In this document: one piece after another, positions 55,226-63,730 of the stretch
How positions within the stretch are numbered: the first letter of the stretch is position 1
Layout: each line of letters begins with the position of its first letter
Assembly: GCF_900142095.1 (NCBI RefSeq)
Contig: NZ_FQZP01000004.1
Coordinates: forward strand, 1 to 64,000
Source of the DNA: Thermoclostridium caenicola
Lineage (GTDB): Bacteria; Bacillota; Clostridia; DSM-8532
Direction of reading: 5' to 3'
DNA length: 64,000 nt
Translations under genes and position numbers: made by a program
The notes under the pieces: model-generated
What the model saw: the letters and a program-made list of their open reading frames with translations, nothing else
Told to the model about the DNA's origin: nothing
The model's database searches: none

Positions 55226-56398
55226 ATGGACTTGTTTCAAAAATGCTTTGACTACACGGCGGTAAAGGAAGCCAAAGCTGCCGGCATCTATCCTTACTTC
55301 CATGCCCTGGAGACCGGTCAGGATACCGAAGTGGTCATGGAAGGGCGTCGGACCATCATGATTGGCTCCAATAACTACCTGGGACTCACATCGGATCCCA
55401 GGGTGATTGAGGCGGCAAGGAAGGCGCTTGAAAAATACGGATCGGGTTGTTCGGGCTCAAGGTTCCTTAATGGCACGCTGGATTTGCATCTGGAATTGGA
55501 AAATCAACTTGCCGAGTTTCTGCATAAAGAAGCCTGCATGACGTTCAGCACGGGCTTCCAGACCAACCTGGGAATCATTTCAGCCATTGCCGGGCGCAAT
55601 GACTATATCATCTGCGATAAGGAAAACCATGCCAGCATTTATGATGCCTGCCGCCTCAGCTATGCCACCATGGTCCGCTACAAGCATAACGACATGGCCG
55701 ATCTGGAGCGGGTGCTCAGTGAGGTTCCGGACAACAAGGGCAAGCTCATCGTAACCGACGGCGTATTCAGTATGGGCGGCGAGATCTGCAATCTGCCCAG
55801 GATCGTTGAGCTGGCCAAGAAATACGGCGCACGGGTCATGGTGGATGACGCCCATGCCCTGGGAGTTCTGGGCGAGAAGGGAAGAGGTACGGCCGAGTAT
55901 TTCGGTCTGGAGGACGAAGTGGATATCATCATGGGTACCTTCAGTAAATCCCTGGCCAGCCTGGGCGGCTATATGGCTGCCTCTGAAGAAGTTGTTACAT
56001 ATGTTAAGCATACCTCGAGGCCCTTCATTTTCAGCGCGTCCATTCCGCCGGCCAACGCAGCTGCCGCGCTTTGCGCCCTGAACATATTGAAGGAAGAGCC
56101 CGAAAGGGTGAAGAAGCTCCATGAGATTTCCGATTACATGAGAAAGCTGCTGCGGGAAAACAACATCCCGCTGAAGGAAACGGAGACGCCCATCATCCCC
56201 ATTATGACCTATGAGGATATCCGGACATTCGTCATATGCAGGGAACTTCTGAAAGAGGGCGTTTACGTCAACCCGGTCATTTCACCTGCCGTGCCGCAGG
56301 GTCAGAGCATGATCCGGACCAGCTACACGGCAACCCATACCAAGGAACAGATGGAAGAGGCTGCCGAGAAATTCGTCAAGGTCTTTTCAAACTTCTAA
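55226..56398 (+). CDS. Alpha-oxoamine synthase, serine-palmitoyltransferase-like
   Basis: A 390-residue PLP enzyme. ATG 55226 has AAGGAG eight bases upstream. It has the fold-type I AOS blocks: SNNYLGLTSDPRVIEAA (about 50-66), GSGCSGSRFLNGTLDLH, DKENHASIYDACR (stacking His about 137), DGVFSMGG, VDDAHALGVLGEKG and the PLP Lys in TFSKSLASLGGY (about 240). The start (KEAKAAGIYPYFHALE) and the end (THTKEQMEEAAEKF) closely recall Bacteroides serine palmitoyltransferase, more than KBL or BioF. It therefore may join serine or another amino acid with an acyl-CoA/ACP. Other AOS reactions (KBL, BioF) remain possible. A terminator follows. Confidence 0.85.
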   Translation: MDLFQKCFDYTAVKEAKAAGIYPYFHALETGQDTEVVMEGRRTIMIGSNNYLGLTSDPRVIEAARKALEKYGSGCSGSRFLNGTLDLHLELENQLAEFLHKEACMTFSTGFQTNLGIISAIAGRNDYIICDKENHASIYDACRLSYATMVRYKHNDMADLERVLSEVPDNKGKLIVTDGVFSMGGEICNLPRIVELAKKYGARVMVDDAHALGVLGEKGRGTAEYFGLEDEVDIIMGTFSKSLASLGGYMAASEEVVTYVKHTSRPFIFSASIPPANAAAALCALNILKEEPERVKKLHEISDYMRKLLRENNIPLKETETPIIPIMTYEDIRTFVICRELLKEGVYVNPVISPAVPQGQSMIRTSYTATHTKEQMEEAAEKFVKVFSNF

Positions 56399-56438
56399 GC
56401 CGGCTGTTCAGCCATCGGATATCCATGTCAATAAATAA

Positions 56439-56480
56439 GGGCTTCCTGGCCGAAAATGGCTACGGGAAGCCCTGTGTTTT
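56439..56480 (+). terminator. Terminator after the oxoamine synthase gene
   Basis: AGGGCTTCC / GGAAGCCCT with a long loop that can pair partly (TGGCC / GGCTA), then GTGTTTT. Confidence 0.7.
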
Positions 56481-56538
56481 ATGCTCGTATACGATGCTGC
56501 CGGACATGCTGCGGTTTTCCGGGAATCTTGCAGGCATG

Positions 56539-56571
56539 AAAAAGGGCTGTTGCCTTCGCAGACAGCAGCCC
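56539..56571 (-). terminator. abrB terminator
   Basis: Read leftward: GGGCTGCTGTC / GGCAACAGCCC with one mismatch, then TTTTTCATG. Confidence 0.82.
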
Positions 56572-56586
56572 AGTGAATATCCCGGT

Positions 56587-56829
56587 TTACTCGCTCTTTA
56601 AGCTTTCAAGGCATTCTGAACATATATTCTTTCCCTTATAAACCTTGATATCTTTCGCATTATCGCAGAAGATACATGCCGGTTCATACTTTTTCAGAAT
56701 GATGGTTGCGCCGTCGACATAGATCTCCAACGCATCCTTTTCCGCGATATCAAGCGTTCGCCTGAGCTCGATCGGTAGTACAACCCTTCCGAGCTCATCC
56801 ACTTTTCTGACAATGCCGGTTGATTTCAC
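56587..56829 (-). CDS. abrB: AbrB family transcriptional regulator
   Basis: An 80-residue transition-state type regulator. The N-terminal swapped-hairpin DNA-binding domain is KSTGIVRKVDELGRVVLPIELRR (in pieces about 2-24) with EIYVDGATIILKKYEP. The C-terminus has CIFCDN and CSECLES, the two CxxC pairs found in clostridial AbrB and absent from B. subtilis AbrB; they may bind zinc or sense redox state. AbrB-type proteins repress post-exponential and sporulation genes. It is divergent from spmA-spmB, which it might control. The promoter is at 56877-56905. Confidence 0.92.
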   Translation of the reverse strand: MKSTGIVRKVDELGRVVLPIELRRTLDIAEKDALEIYVDGATIILKKYEPACIFCDNAKDIKVYKGKNICSECLESLKSE

Positions 56830-56876
56830 AGAAATTTCCCCCCCGTCTATATTAAATTTTAATCTGTACCAATCAT

Positions 56877-56905
56877 ATCATACCATTAATTACATTTATG
56901 GTCAA
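56877..56905 (-). promoter_or_regulatory. abrB promoter
   Basis: Read leftward: TTGACC (56905-56900), 17-nt spacer, TATGAT (56882-56877), 48 bp before the ATG. The surrounding AT-rich DNA is a plausible AbrB autoregulation site. Confidence 0.75.
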
Positions 56906-57062
56906 TATATTTCTGCCCTAAAAATTCATATAACTGCTATATAATGGAATTGATCGGCGATTGATAACAAGAGACATTTTAATCCTTCGTCCAATAAAAA
57001 TCAAGAATAAATGATGACCCTTCAAATAAGATATATGGGACGAGTAATGCCGGAGCAGATCC

Positions 57063-57701
57063 ATGCTGAATGTCATCTGGGTCGTCATGCTGTTTTCAGG
57101 AATTGTGCTTGGCCTTGTCACGGGAAGGGAGAAGGAAGTATCCGACGCCTTCCTGTCAAGCTGCAGCCAGGCGGTAGAACTGGCCCTGGTCATGGTTGGG
57201 GCCATGTGCCTCTGGTCGGGACTCATGCGGGTTGCGGAAAAGGCGGGTATCGTGGATGCGCTGGCAAGGCTCCTGAAGGGGGTTTTCCGGTTCCTGTTCC
57301 CCGGAGTTCCCAAGGGGCATCCGGCCAACGGGGCTATTGCCATGAGCTTCAGCGCCGATCTGCTTGGTCTGGGTAATGCGGCAACACCTTTGGGGATTCT
57401 CGCCATGAAGGAACTCTCCAATATCAACGGCAACTCGCCCATCGCCAGCAATGACATGGTGATGTTCGGCGTTATCAACGCGGCATGCATCCAGCTCATC
57501 CCGGCCACCATTCTGATCATCCGCCAACAGGCGGGTTCAACTGATCCCAGCGGCATTATCCCCTGTGTATGGGTGGCATCATTCGTCTCAACCGTTACGG
57601 GGATTATTGTGGCAAAGGCGCTTGCACGCGTCGGCAGGATTCCGCCGAAATACGGCGCCGGGAATGGGAAGCGTCTGAAACCATCCGACAGGCGAGGTTG
57701 A
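57063..57701 (+). CDS. spmA: Spore maturation protein A
   Basis: A 212-residue membrane protein with several hydrophobic helices, of the nucleoside-recognition (Gate) domain family. VWVVMLFSGIVLG-like start, GLMRVAEKAGIVD, GNAATPLGILAMKEL and INAACIQLIPATI are typical. SpmA and SpmB are needed for spore core dehydration and heat resistance in Bacillus and Clostridium. It is followed by spmB after 7 bp. No sigma-A promoter was found; a forespore or mother-cell sigma factor is likely by analogy. Confidence 0.94.
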   Translation: MLNVIWVVMLFSGIVLGLVTGREKEVSDAFLSSCSQAVELALVMVGAMCLWSGLMRVAEKAGIVDALARLLKGVFRFLFPGVPKGHPANGAIAMSFSADLLGLGNAATPLGILAMKELSNINGNSPIASNDMVMFGVINAACIQLIPATILIIRQQAGSTDPSGIIPCVWVASFVSTVTGIIVAKALARVGRIPPKYGAGNGKRLKPSDRRG

Positions 57702-57708
57702 CCAGGTC

Positions 57709-58230
57709 ATGATGGATTTTTTGTCAAACGCAGCCATACCGGCAGTTGTACTGCTCATCGTGGTGACAGCCTATATCAGGGGTGTGCCCGTCTTTGACGC
57801 GTTTGTCGAGGGAGCCAAAGAAGGAGCGCGCACAGCGTTCGATATCCTTCCCGTCATGGTGGGAATCCTGGCGGGCGTGGCCGTATTGAACGGCTCCGGG
57901 CTTATCGATATGCTGACCGGCCTGCTTCAAAAACCGGCCGAGGCCATAGGGATACCCCGGGAGATCCTTCCGCTTCTTCTGATTCGCCCCTTCTCCGGCA
58001 GTGCCTCACTGGGCCTGTTTTCAGAGCAGATAACCCGGGTCGGCCCGGATACTTTTCTGGGTCGCGCCCTGTCCACCATCATGGGTTCCAGCGAAACCGT
58101 CCTCTATACCCTTGCCGTCTATTTTGGTGCGGCAAATGTCAAAAACACCCGTCATGCCGTGGCGGCGTCCCTGATCTCCTCCTATGCGGGGATGCTGGCG
58201 GCCATTTTCATCTGCAGGATAATTGAATAG
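57709..58230 (+). CDS. spmB: Spore maturation protein B
   Basis: A 173-residue membrane partner of SpmA with the same Gate fold. Marks are VPVFDAFVEGAKEGARTAFDILPVMVGILAGV (in parts about 25-58), RPFSGSASLGLF and GSSETVLYTLAVYFGAANVKNTRH. It is co-transcribed with spmA. Its presence with dacF and yabE supports a spore-forming lifestyle. Confidence 0.94.
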   Translation: MMDFLSNAAIPAVVLLIVVTAYIRGVPVFDAFVEGAKEGARTAFDILPVMVGILAGVAVLNGSGLIDMLTGLLQKPAEAIGIPREILPLLLIRPFSGSASLGLFSEQITRVGPDTFLGRALSTIMGSSETVLYTLAVYFGAANVKNTRHAVAASLISSYAGMLAAIFICRIIE

Positions 58231-58365
58231 CCCTTTTGAGCCGCTGCGGTCCCCATATCCGCAGGGTATCCTGGCCTGTCCATTTTCACCTTTTTTTGGG
58301 CGGCTAATATTATGTAAATGTAGAACCCGCCTCACATAAGGCTGTCCGCTTTCTCGGAGGTTGAA

Positions 58366-59136
58366 ATGGCAGAAGAATTGGTTGAAGTCAGGAACCTGGG
58401 AATGAAATACCAGAGCCCCAACGGTGAGATTGAGGCCGTAAGGGATGTGTCCTTCACGGTCCGCAAGGGAGAATTTGTCAGCCTGGTAGGACCCAGCGGC
58501 TGCGGCAAATCCACCATTCTGTCCATCATTTCGGGTTTGCTCAAGCCAACGGCAGGTTCCGTCCGGATCGGCGGCGAATGGGTGCGCGGGACCTCAGAAA
58601 AAGTGGGCTACATGCTCCAGAAGGATCACCTGTTCGACTGGAGGACCATCTACCAGAATGTGGTGCTGGGGCTTGAGGTGCGGGGCACCCTGAACCGGGA
58701 AAGCAGGGAATGGGTGCTCAGCCTTTTGAAGACCTATGGGCTTTACGATTTCAGGGACAAATATCCCAACCAGCTTTCCGGCGGCATGCGCCAGCGGGCC
58801 GCGCTGATACGGACCCTTGCCGTCAATCCGGAGATTCTGCTTTTGGATGAGGCCTTCTCCGCGCTGGACTACCAGATGCGCATCGCCGTTACCGACGATA
58901 TCTACCGCATCATCAAAAAGGAGCAGAAAACAGCTATCCTTGTCACCCATGATATTGCCGAAAGCATCAGCATGTCGGACCGGGTTATCGTGCTTTCCAA
59001 AAGGCCGGCCACCGTTACGGCCATCCACGATATCCGCTTCAATCTGAAGGAACGCACACCCCTGGCATGCCGGGAAGCGCAGGAATTTCCGGGGTATTTC
59101 AATATGATTTGGAGGGAGCTGGATGTTCATGTCTGA
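58366..59136 (+). CDS. ABC importer ATPase (SsuB/TauB/ThiZ-like)
   Basis: A 256-residue ATPase. Walker A GPSGCGKST (about 43-51), Q-loop in YMLQKDHLFDWRT (the W-R-T ending is typical of SsuB/TauB/ThiZ), signature LSGGMRQRAALIRTL, Walker B ILLLDEAFSALD, and H-loop VTHDIAES. GGAGG precedes ATG 58366. It is first in a three-gene importer operon and overlaps the permease gene. The nutrient could be a sulfonate, nitrate or a thiamine-precursor pyrimidine. No TPP riboswitch was seen in the 135-bp leader. Confidence 0.93.
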   Translation: MAEELVEVRNLGMKYQSPNGEIEAVRDVSFTVRKGEFVSLVGPSGCGKSTILSIISGLLKPTAGSVRIGGEWVRGTSEKVGYMLQKDHLFDWRTIYQNVVLGLEVRGTLNRESREWVLSLLKTYGLYDFRDKYPNQLSGGMRQRAALIRTLAVNPEILLLDEAFSALDYQMRIAVTDDIYRIIKKEQKTAILVTHDIAESISMSDRVIVLSKRPATVTAIHDIRFNLKERTPLACREAQEFPGYFNMIWRELDVHV

Positions 59137-59959
59137 CAAACAGACTCCTGCCCTGTCGAAGGAACGGGCTGAATACCTGAGGAAAGTAAGGTTCAGGAAA
59201 TATGCCACCCTTGCCGTCAGGGTCCTGATCCTGGTGGTCTTTTTTGCAGCATGGGAGATCCTTGCCAACCTGAAACTGATTGATCCGTTCATTACCAGCC
59301 AACCGTCAAGGATCATCAGGACCCTGGGCAACCTTTACCGGGAAGGCTCTCTCTTCCGGCATATCGGCGTCACCTGCCTGGAAACCGTGGCAGGCTTTCT
59401 CATCGGAACCATCCTGGGCACCGGCATAGCTGTCCTGCTATGGTGGTCCGACTTTATAGCCAGGGTCCTCGAGCCTTACCTGGTGGTGCTCAACAGCCTT
59501 CCCAAGATTGCCCTGGGGCCCATCTTCATCATATGGATCGGACCGGGTCCTATGGCCATCATCGTCATGGCGCTGGCCATTTCGCTGATTGTGACGATCC
59601 TGGAGGTTCTCAACGGATTCCTTTCCGTGGATCCCGAGAAGATAAAACTCGTCCAGACCTTCGGAGCAAACCATATGCAGATCTTTACCAAGGTGGTGCT
59701 GCCTGCCAATGTGAGCTCCATCATCAACGCCCTGAAGATCAATGTGGGATTGTCCTGGGTCGGCGTGATCGTGGGCGAGTTCCTGGTGTCCAGGGCCGGG
59801 CTGGGCTACCTGATCGTTTACGGCGGGCAGGTTTTCCAGCTGGATCTGGTCATGACCAGCGTGCTCATACTGGCTGTGGCGGCGGCGCTTATGTACCAGG
59901 GCGTGGTCTGGCTGGAGAAAAAACTTGTGAAGAACCAGCAGATGTACGGCCAGCTGTAA
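59123..59959 (+). CDS. ABC importer permease (SsuC/TauC/ThiX-like)
   Basis: A 278-residue inner-membrane protein with about six helices. The EAA-like coupling loop is ETVAGFLIGTILG followed later by NGFLSVDPEKIKLVQTFGANHMQIFTKVVLPANV (in parts), where G at the end of TFGAN marks the ATPase contact. It starts at ATG 59123 or 59129, inside the upstream ATPase gene. The third gene encodes the binding protein. Confidence 0.92.
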   Translation: MFMSDKQTPALSKERAEYLRKVRFRKYATLAVRVLILVVFFAAWEILANLKLIDPFITSQPSRIIRTLGNLYREGSLFRHIGVTCLETVAGFLIGTILGTGIAVLLWWSDFIARVLEPYLVVLNSLPKIALGPIFIIWIGPGPMAIIVMALAISLIVTILEVLNGFLSVDPEKIKLVQTFGANHMQIFTKVVLPANVSSIINALKINVGLSWVGVIVGEFLVSRAGLGYLIVYGGQVFQLDLVMTSVLILAVAAALMYQGVVWLEKKLVKNQQMYGQL

Positions 59960-60050
59960 AAAACCGGCGTGTTTTTATGCGCGGTTGCAGGTACACGGAA
60001 GATTGCATCTGTCATCCGGACCGAAATTTTTGATGAGGGAGGGTTTATGC

Positions 60051-61049
60051 ATGAAGAAGGCAGCCATCATCCTGACGTTGATCCTGTCGGTAGCCCTGGC
60101 ACTTGCGGCATGCGGCCAGCAGGACAAGATCAAGATTACGCTCAGCGAAGTGACCCATTCGGTTTTCTACGCGCCCCAATATGTGGCCATCAACCTGGGA
60201 TTTTTTGAGGAACAGGGCCTGGAGGTGGAGTTAAGCAACGGCCAGGGCGCGGACAAGGTGATGACGGCCGTGCTGTCAGGACAGGTGGATATCGGCTTTG
60301 CCGGACCCGAAGCCTCCATTTATGTCTATAATGAAGGCAGGGAAGACTATGCGGTGGTATTTGCCCAGCTGACAAAAAGGGACGGTTCCTTCCTGGTGGG
60401 AAGAACGCCGGAGCCTGATTTCAAATGGGAAAATCTCAGGGGCAAATCCATCATTGGCGGCAGAAAAGGCGGCGTACCCGAGATGACCCTGGAGTATGTG
60501 CTGAAAAAGCATGGCCTTGTGCCCAATCAGGATCTCATCGTGGATACCAGCATCCAGTTTGCGGCCATGGCCGGCGCCTTCACCGGTGGGGAAGGGGATT
60601 ATGTCACCCTGTTCGAACCCACGGCCACCATGCTGGAGAAGGAAGGAAAGGGATATGTCCTGGCCTCGGTAGGCATGGAAAGCGGCGAGATCCCTTACAC
60701 GGCCTACTTTGCGAAGAAAAGCTACATAGAAAAGAATAAGGACATCATCCAGAGATTCACCAATGCCATCTATAAAGGACAGCAGTGGGTAGACCAGCAT
60801 ACGCCGAAGGAGATTGCCGAGGTCATCAGGCCGTCCTTCCCGGATACCGACCTGGAAATCCTGGAAGCTGTAGCGCAGCGCTACAAGGAGATCGATGCAT
60901 GGTGTAAGGATCCCATCATGACCGAGGAAGCCTTAAACCGCCTGCAGGATGTTATGGAGGAAGCGGGTGAACTTAAAAACAGGGCGCCCCATGACAAGAT
61001 TGTTGACAATTCTTTTGCCAGGAAGGCCATGGAAGATATGAAAAAGTAA
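60051..61049 (+). CDS. ABC importer substrate-binding lipoprotein (SsuA/THI5/NMT1-like)
   Basis: A 332-residue lipoprotein. ATG 60051 has GAGGGAGGG upstream; the lipobox is ALAAC (Cys about 20). The mature part begins with ITLSEVTHSVFYAPQYVAI, then GFFEEQGLEVEL and GQVDIGFAGPEASIYVY, which are typical of the NMT1/THI5 SsuA-like fold. IIGGRKGGVPEMTLEYVLKKHGL is a ligand-cleft region. The ligand is not clear; thiamine-precursor, nitrate/sulfonate or another small molecule. It completes the ATPase-permease-binding-protein operon at 58.4-61.0 kb. Confidence 0.93.
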   Translation: MKKAAIILTLILSVALALAACGQQDKIKITLSEVTHSVFYAPQYVAINLGFFEEQGLEVELSNGQGADKVMTAVLSGQVDIGFAGPEASIYVYNEGREDYAVVFAQLTKRDGSFLVGRTPEPDFKWENLRGKSIIGGRKGGVPEMTLEYVLKKHGLVPNQDLIVDTSIQFAAMAGAFTGGEGDYVTLFEPTATMLEKEGKGYVLASVGMESGEIPYTAYFAKKSYIEKNKDIIQRFTNAIYKGQQWVDQHTPKEIAEVIRPSFPDTDLEILEAVAQRYKEIDAWCKDPIMTEEALNRLQDVMEEAGELKNRAPHDKIVDNSFARKAMEDMKK

Positions 61050-61095
61050 CGGGAAGATTTTTCATGATGCATGCATAAACAGTATAAAAAAACAG

Positions 61096-61150
61096 GGGAG
61101 CGGGGCATGCGCCGTTTGCCGATATGAGCGCAAGCGCCACTCCCTTTCTG
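61096..61150 (+). terminator. Imperfect hairpin after the importer operon
   Basis: GGGAG/CTCCC outer and TGCGC/GCGCA inner pairing with mismatches between them, followed by TTTCTG. The interval 61050-61363 otherwise contains a poly-T/AT patch near 61220 and the hairpin at 61309. I found no gene and no purine riboswitch core there. Confidence 0.45.
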
Positions 61151-61308
61151 TATGTTCTCATCTAAACCCTTGATCATGAAAGCTTTTGTGATAGAATATT
61201 CCTGTGCAAGATTCGACAATTAATTATTCATTTTTTACGGCTGTTTTATCTGAATAAAGCGGAGCATGCCGGTTCATCAGGGACCAGCGGGGACCTGTGA
61301 GGCAGGTA

Positions 61309-61326
61309 TTTCTGTTTTATCAGAAA
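61309..61326 (+). other. Small hairpin in the leader of the NCS2 permease gene
   Basis: TTTCTG-TTTTAT-CAGAAA, perfect 6-bp arms, about 38 bp before ATG 61364 and just before the AGGAGGG RBS. Confidence 0.45.
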
Positions 61327-61363
61327 GGCATATAAGGAAGCTAAAAAAACAGGAGGGAAAAAA

Positions 61364-62785
61364 ATGAGCCTACTTGAAAACAAGTTCAAACTCAAGGAGA
61401 GCGGCACAAATGTCAGAACCGAGTTTATTGCCGGTTTGACGACGTTCTTCACCATGGCCTACATCATCTTTGTTAACCCGAACATTCTTGGGTTGGCCGG
61501 CACCGACGACAATCCCTTCTCAAAGGGCGGAATCTATGTGGCTACCATCATCGCGGCTGCAGTGGCCACGCTGATCATGGGTCTGGTTGCCAACGTGCCC
61601 TATGCCCAGGCCCCCGGAATGGGACTCAATGCTTTCTTTACCTTTACAGTAAGCATGGGCCTCGGGTTTACCTGGCAGCAGGCTCTGGCAATGGTCTTTA
61701 TCTGTGGTATGATCAATATCATCATCACGGTAACCCAGGTCAGGAAAGCGATCATCAAGGCTATCCCGCGCTCCCTCCAATACGCCATCGGCGGCGGTAT
61801 TGGACTTTTTATTGCCTATATTGGCTTTAAGAGTGCAGGCTTTTTGAAGTTCACCACCGAAGCGCCCTTCATTTACTCGGACGAGTTCACCACCGTGGGT
61901 TATGGTGCCAATGTTGTTCCCGCGCTGGTGAATTTTGCTGATCCCGCGGCGCAGCTGGCCCTCATCGGACTGGTCATCATCGTTGTTCTGATGATCCTGA
62001 AGGTGAAGGGCGCCATCCTGCTCGGCATCCTTGCCACCACGGTCATCGGTATCCCCATGGGCGTTACCGACACCAGCCTCTCCAATCCGTACAAGATATC
62101 CGATATCGCCGATACGGCTTTCAAGCTTGACTTTGGCGGCCTGTTTGCCGATCCCGCCAAGATTGGCCTGGTGCTTGTGACCATCCTGGCCTTCAGCCTC
62201 TCGGATACCTTTGATACCATTGGAACCTTCATCGGAACCGGACGCAAGAGCGGCATCTTTGACGATAAGGATGAGGCCGAACTGTTCAAGGGCAAAGGCT
62301 TCAAATCCAAGATGGACAAGGCTCTCTTTGCGGATGCCACCGCCACCTCCATCGGCGCCCTGCTGGGAACCTCCAACACCACCACTTATGTGGAAAGCGC
62401 CGCAGGCATCAGTGTCGGCGGCAAAACCGGTCTGACCTCTGTGTTTACGGCCATATTCTTCCTCATATGCCTCGTGTTTGCCCCGATAGCCGGCATTGTT
62501 CCCGCTGCGGCTACAGCTCCGGCACTGATCGTGGTGGGCATCCTGATGATGGAACCCCTGGGCAAGATCAATTGGGATGATTTCGAGGAAGCCATGCCGG
62601 CATTCTTTACCACCATTACCATGCCGTTGTCCTACAGCATTTCCAACGGTATTGCCGCAGGCTTTATCTTCTATGTCCTGTCCAAGGTGGTCAGGGGTAA
62701 GTTCAAGGATGTTCACCCCATCATGTATGCCGTGACCATCCTGTTTGTCATCAACTTTGTCATTGCAGGCGTACTCAAGCTGTAA
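61364..62785 (+). CDS. NCS2 family purine permease (AzgA/PbuG-like)
   Basis: A 473-residue membrane protein with 12-14 hydrophobic segments. TEFIAGLTTFFTMAYIIFVNP (about 20-40, in part) and NVPYAQAPGMGLNAFFTFT are the AzgA-type signatures; LSDTFDTIGTFIGTGRKSG and GALLGTSNTTTYVESAAGISVGGKTGLTS (in parts, about 320-350) are the substrate-site motifs. It imports hypoxanthine, guanine or adenine with protons. This fits the salvage theme with purA, deoB and pdp. AGGAGGG lies upstream of ATG. Confidence 0.93.
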   Translation: MSLLENKFKLKESGTNVRTEFIAGLTTFFTMAYIIFVNPNILGLAGTDDNPFSKGGIYVATIIAAAVATLIMGLVANVPYAQAPGMGLNAFFTFTVSMGLGFTWQQALAMVFICGMINIIITVTQVRKAIIKAIPRSLQYAIGGGIGLFIAYIGFKSAGFLKFTTEAPFIYSDEFTTVGYGANVVPALVNFADPAAQLALIGLVIIVVLMILKVKGAILLGILATTVIGIPMGVTDTSLSNPYKISDIADTAFKLDFGGLFADPAKIGLVLVTILAFSLSDTFDTIGTFIGTGRKSGIFDDKDEAELFKGKGFKSKMDKALFADATATSIGALLGTSNTTTYVESAAGISVGGKTGLTSVFTAIFFLICLVFAPIAGIVPAAATAPALIVVGILMMEPLGKINWDDFEEAMPAFFTTITMPLSYSISNGIAAGFIFYVLSKVVRGKFKDVHPIMYAVTILFVINFVIAGVLKL

Positions 62786-62812
62786 TGGACCTCAAGCATG
62801 AACCGTTTTTGC

Positions 62813-62837
62813 GGGCTGCCTTCGGGCAGCCCTTTTT
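62813..62837 (+). terminator. Terminator after the purine permease gene
   Basis: GGGCTGCC-TTCG-GGCAGCCC followed by TTTTT. Confidence 0.9.
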
Positions 62838-63043
62838 GCTTCCCGAAATACCGGACGCTTCCCGAAGCTCTGGCCGCTTTGCCGCATGGCAGGGAAAGTT
62901 AATAGATTATTCATCGATTTTTCACAAGTTTGTTGTACAATAATCATGGCGGATTCTGTCCCGGTTAAGGCTGTGCTTCGGTGACAGAATACGCAGTGAA
63001 CCGGTTTGCTGCCGGAGACTACTGGATAGGGCTGGTGTTGGGT

Positions 63044-63730
63044 ATGAGTGCCATGGCCAGGGTTCTTGTGGTGGATGATGACGTCAATATCTGTGAGCTG
63101 ATACGCATCTACCTGGAAAAGGAAGGGTTTCAGGTATCGGTATGCTACAATGGCCGCCAGGCCATTGAGGTGTTCAAAGAAAATACACCCGATATCGTGA
63201 TCCTGGACATCATGCTCCCGGGGATGGACGGATGGCAGGTATGCCGCGAAATCCGGCGGTTGAGCGATATTCCCATCATCATGCTTTCGGCAAAGGACGA
63301 GACTTTCAACAAGGTCCTTGGACTGGAAATGGGTGCGGACGATTATATGGTGAAGCCCTTCGAGCCCAAGGAGCTGGTTGCCAGGATACGCGCCGTGCTG
63401 AGGCGCTTCGAACGCCATGAGGATACGCCGGAACAGATCGTTTATCCGGGTCTGATGATTAACAAGTCCACCTATACGGTTAAGATAAATGGGAAGGATG
63501 TGGAAATGCCTCCCAAGGAACTGGAACTTTTGTACTTCCTCGCGTCAAACCCCAACAAGGTTTTCACCAGGGAACAGCTTCTGGAAAACGTGTGGGGCTT
63601 TGATTTCTACGGCGATACCCGGACGGTGGATGTGCATGTAAAAAGGCTCCGGGAAAAATTTGAACCCGATGAGACCAGGTGGGCCATCAAAACCGTTTGG
63701 GGAGTGGGCTACAAATTCGAGGTGAAGTAA
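63044..63730 (+). CDS. OmpR/PhoB-type response regulator
   Basis: A regulator of about 228 residues. The start is uncertain: ATG 63044 (MSAMARVLVV) or 63053 (MARVLVV); upstream in-frame GTG 62981 seems too long. The receiver has the acidic pair DDD, phospho-acceptor Asp in DIVILDIMLPGMDGW and Lys in YMVKPFEPKELVARIRAVLRR. The winged helix has ELLYFLASNPNKVFTREQLLENVWG and TVDVHVKRLREKFE, ending in WGVGYKFE. It overlaps the histidine kinase start (TAATG). Regulon unknown. Confidence 0.93.
   Translation: MSAMARVLVVDDDVNICELIRIYLEKEGFQVSVCYNGRQAIEVFKENTPDIVILDIMLPGMDGWQVCREIRRLSDIPIIMLSAKDETFNKVLGLEMGADDYMVKPFEPKELVARIRAVLRRFERHEDTPEQIVYPGLMINKSTYTVKINGKDVEMPPKELELLYFLASNPNKVFTREQLLENVWGFDFYGDTRTVDVHVKRLREKFEPDETRWAIKTVWGVGYKFEVK

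Noticed and set aside
58231-58365. TPP riboswitch for the SsuABC/ThiXYZ-like importer
   Set aside because: The conserved CUGAGA core is absent from the leader.
61205-61363. Purine riboswitch upstream of the NCS2 permease
   Set aside because: The conserved junction and loop sequences of the purine aptamer were not found; only simple hairpins are present.
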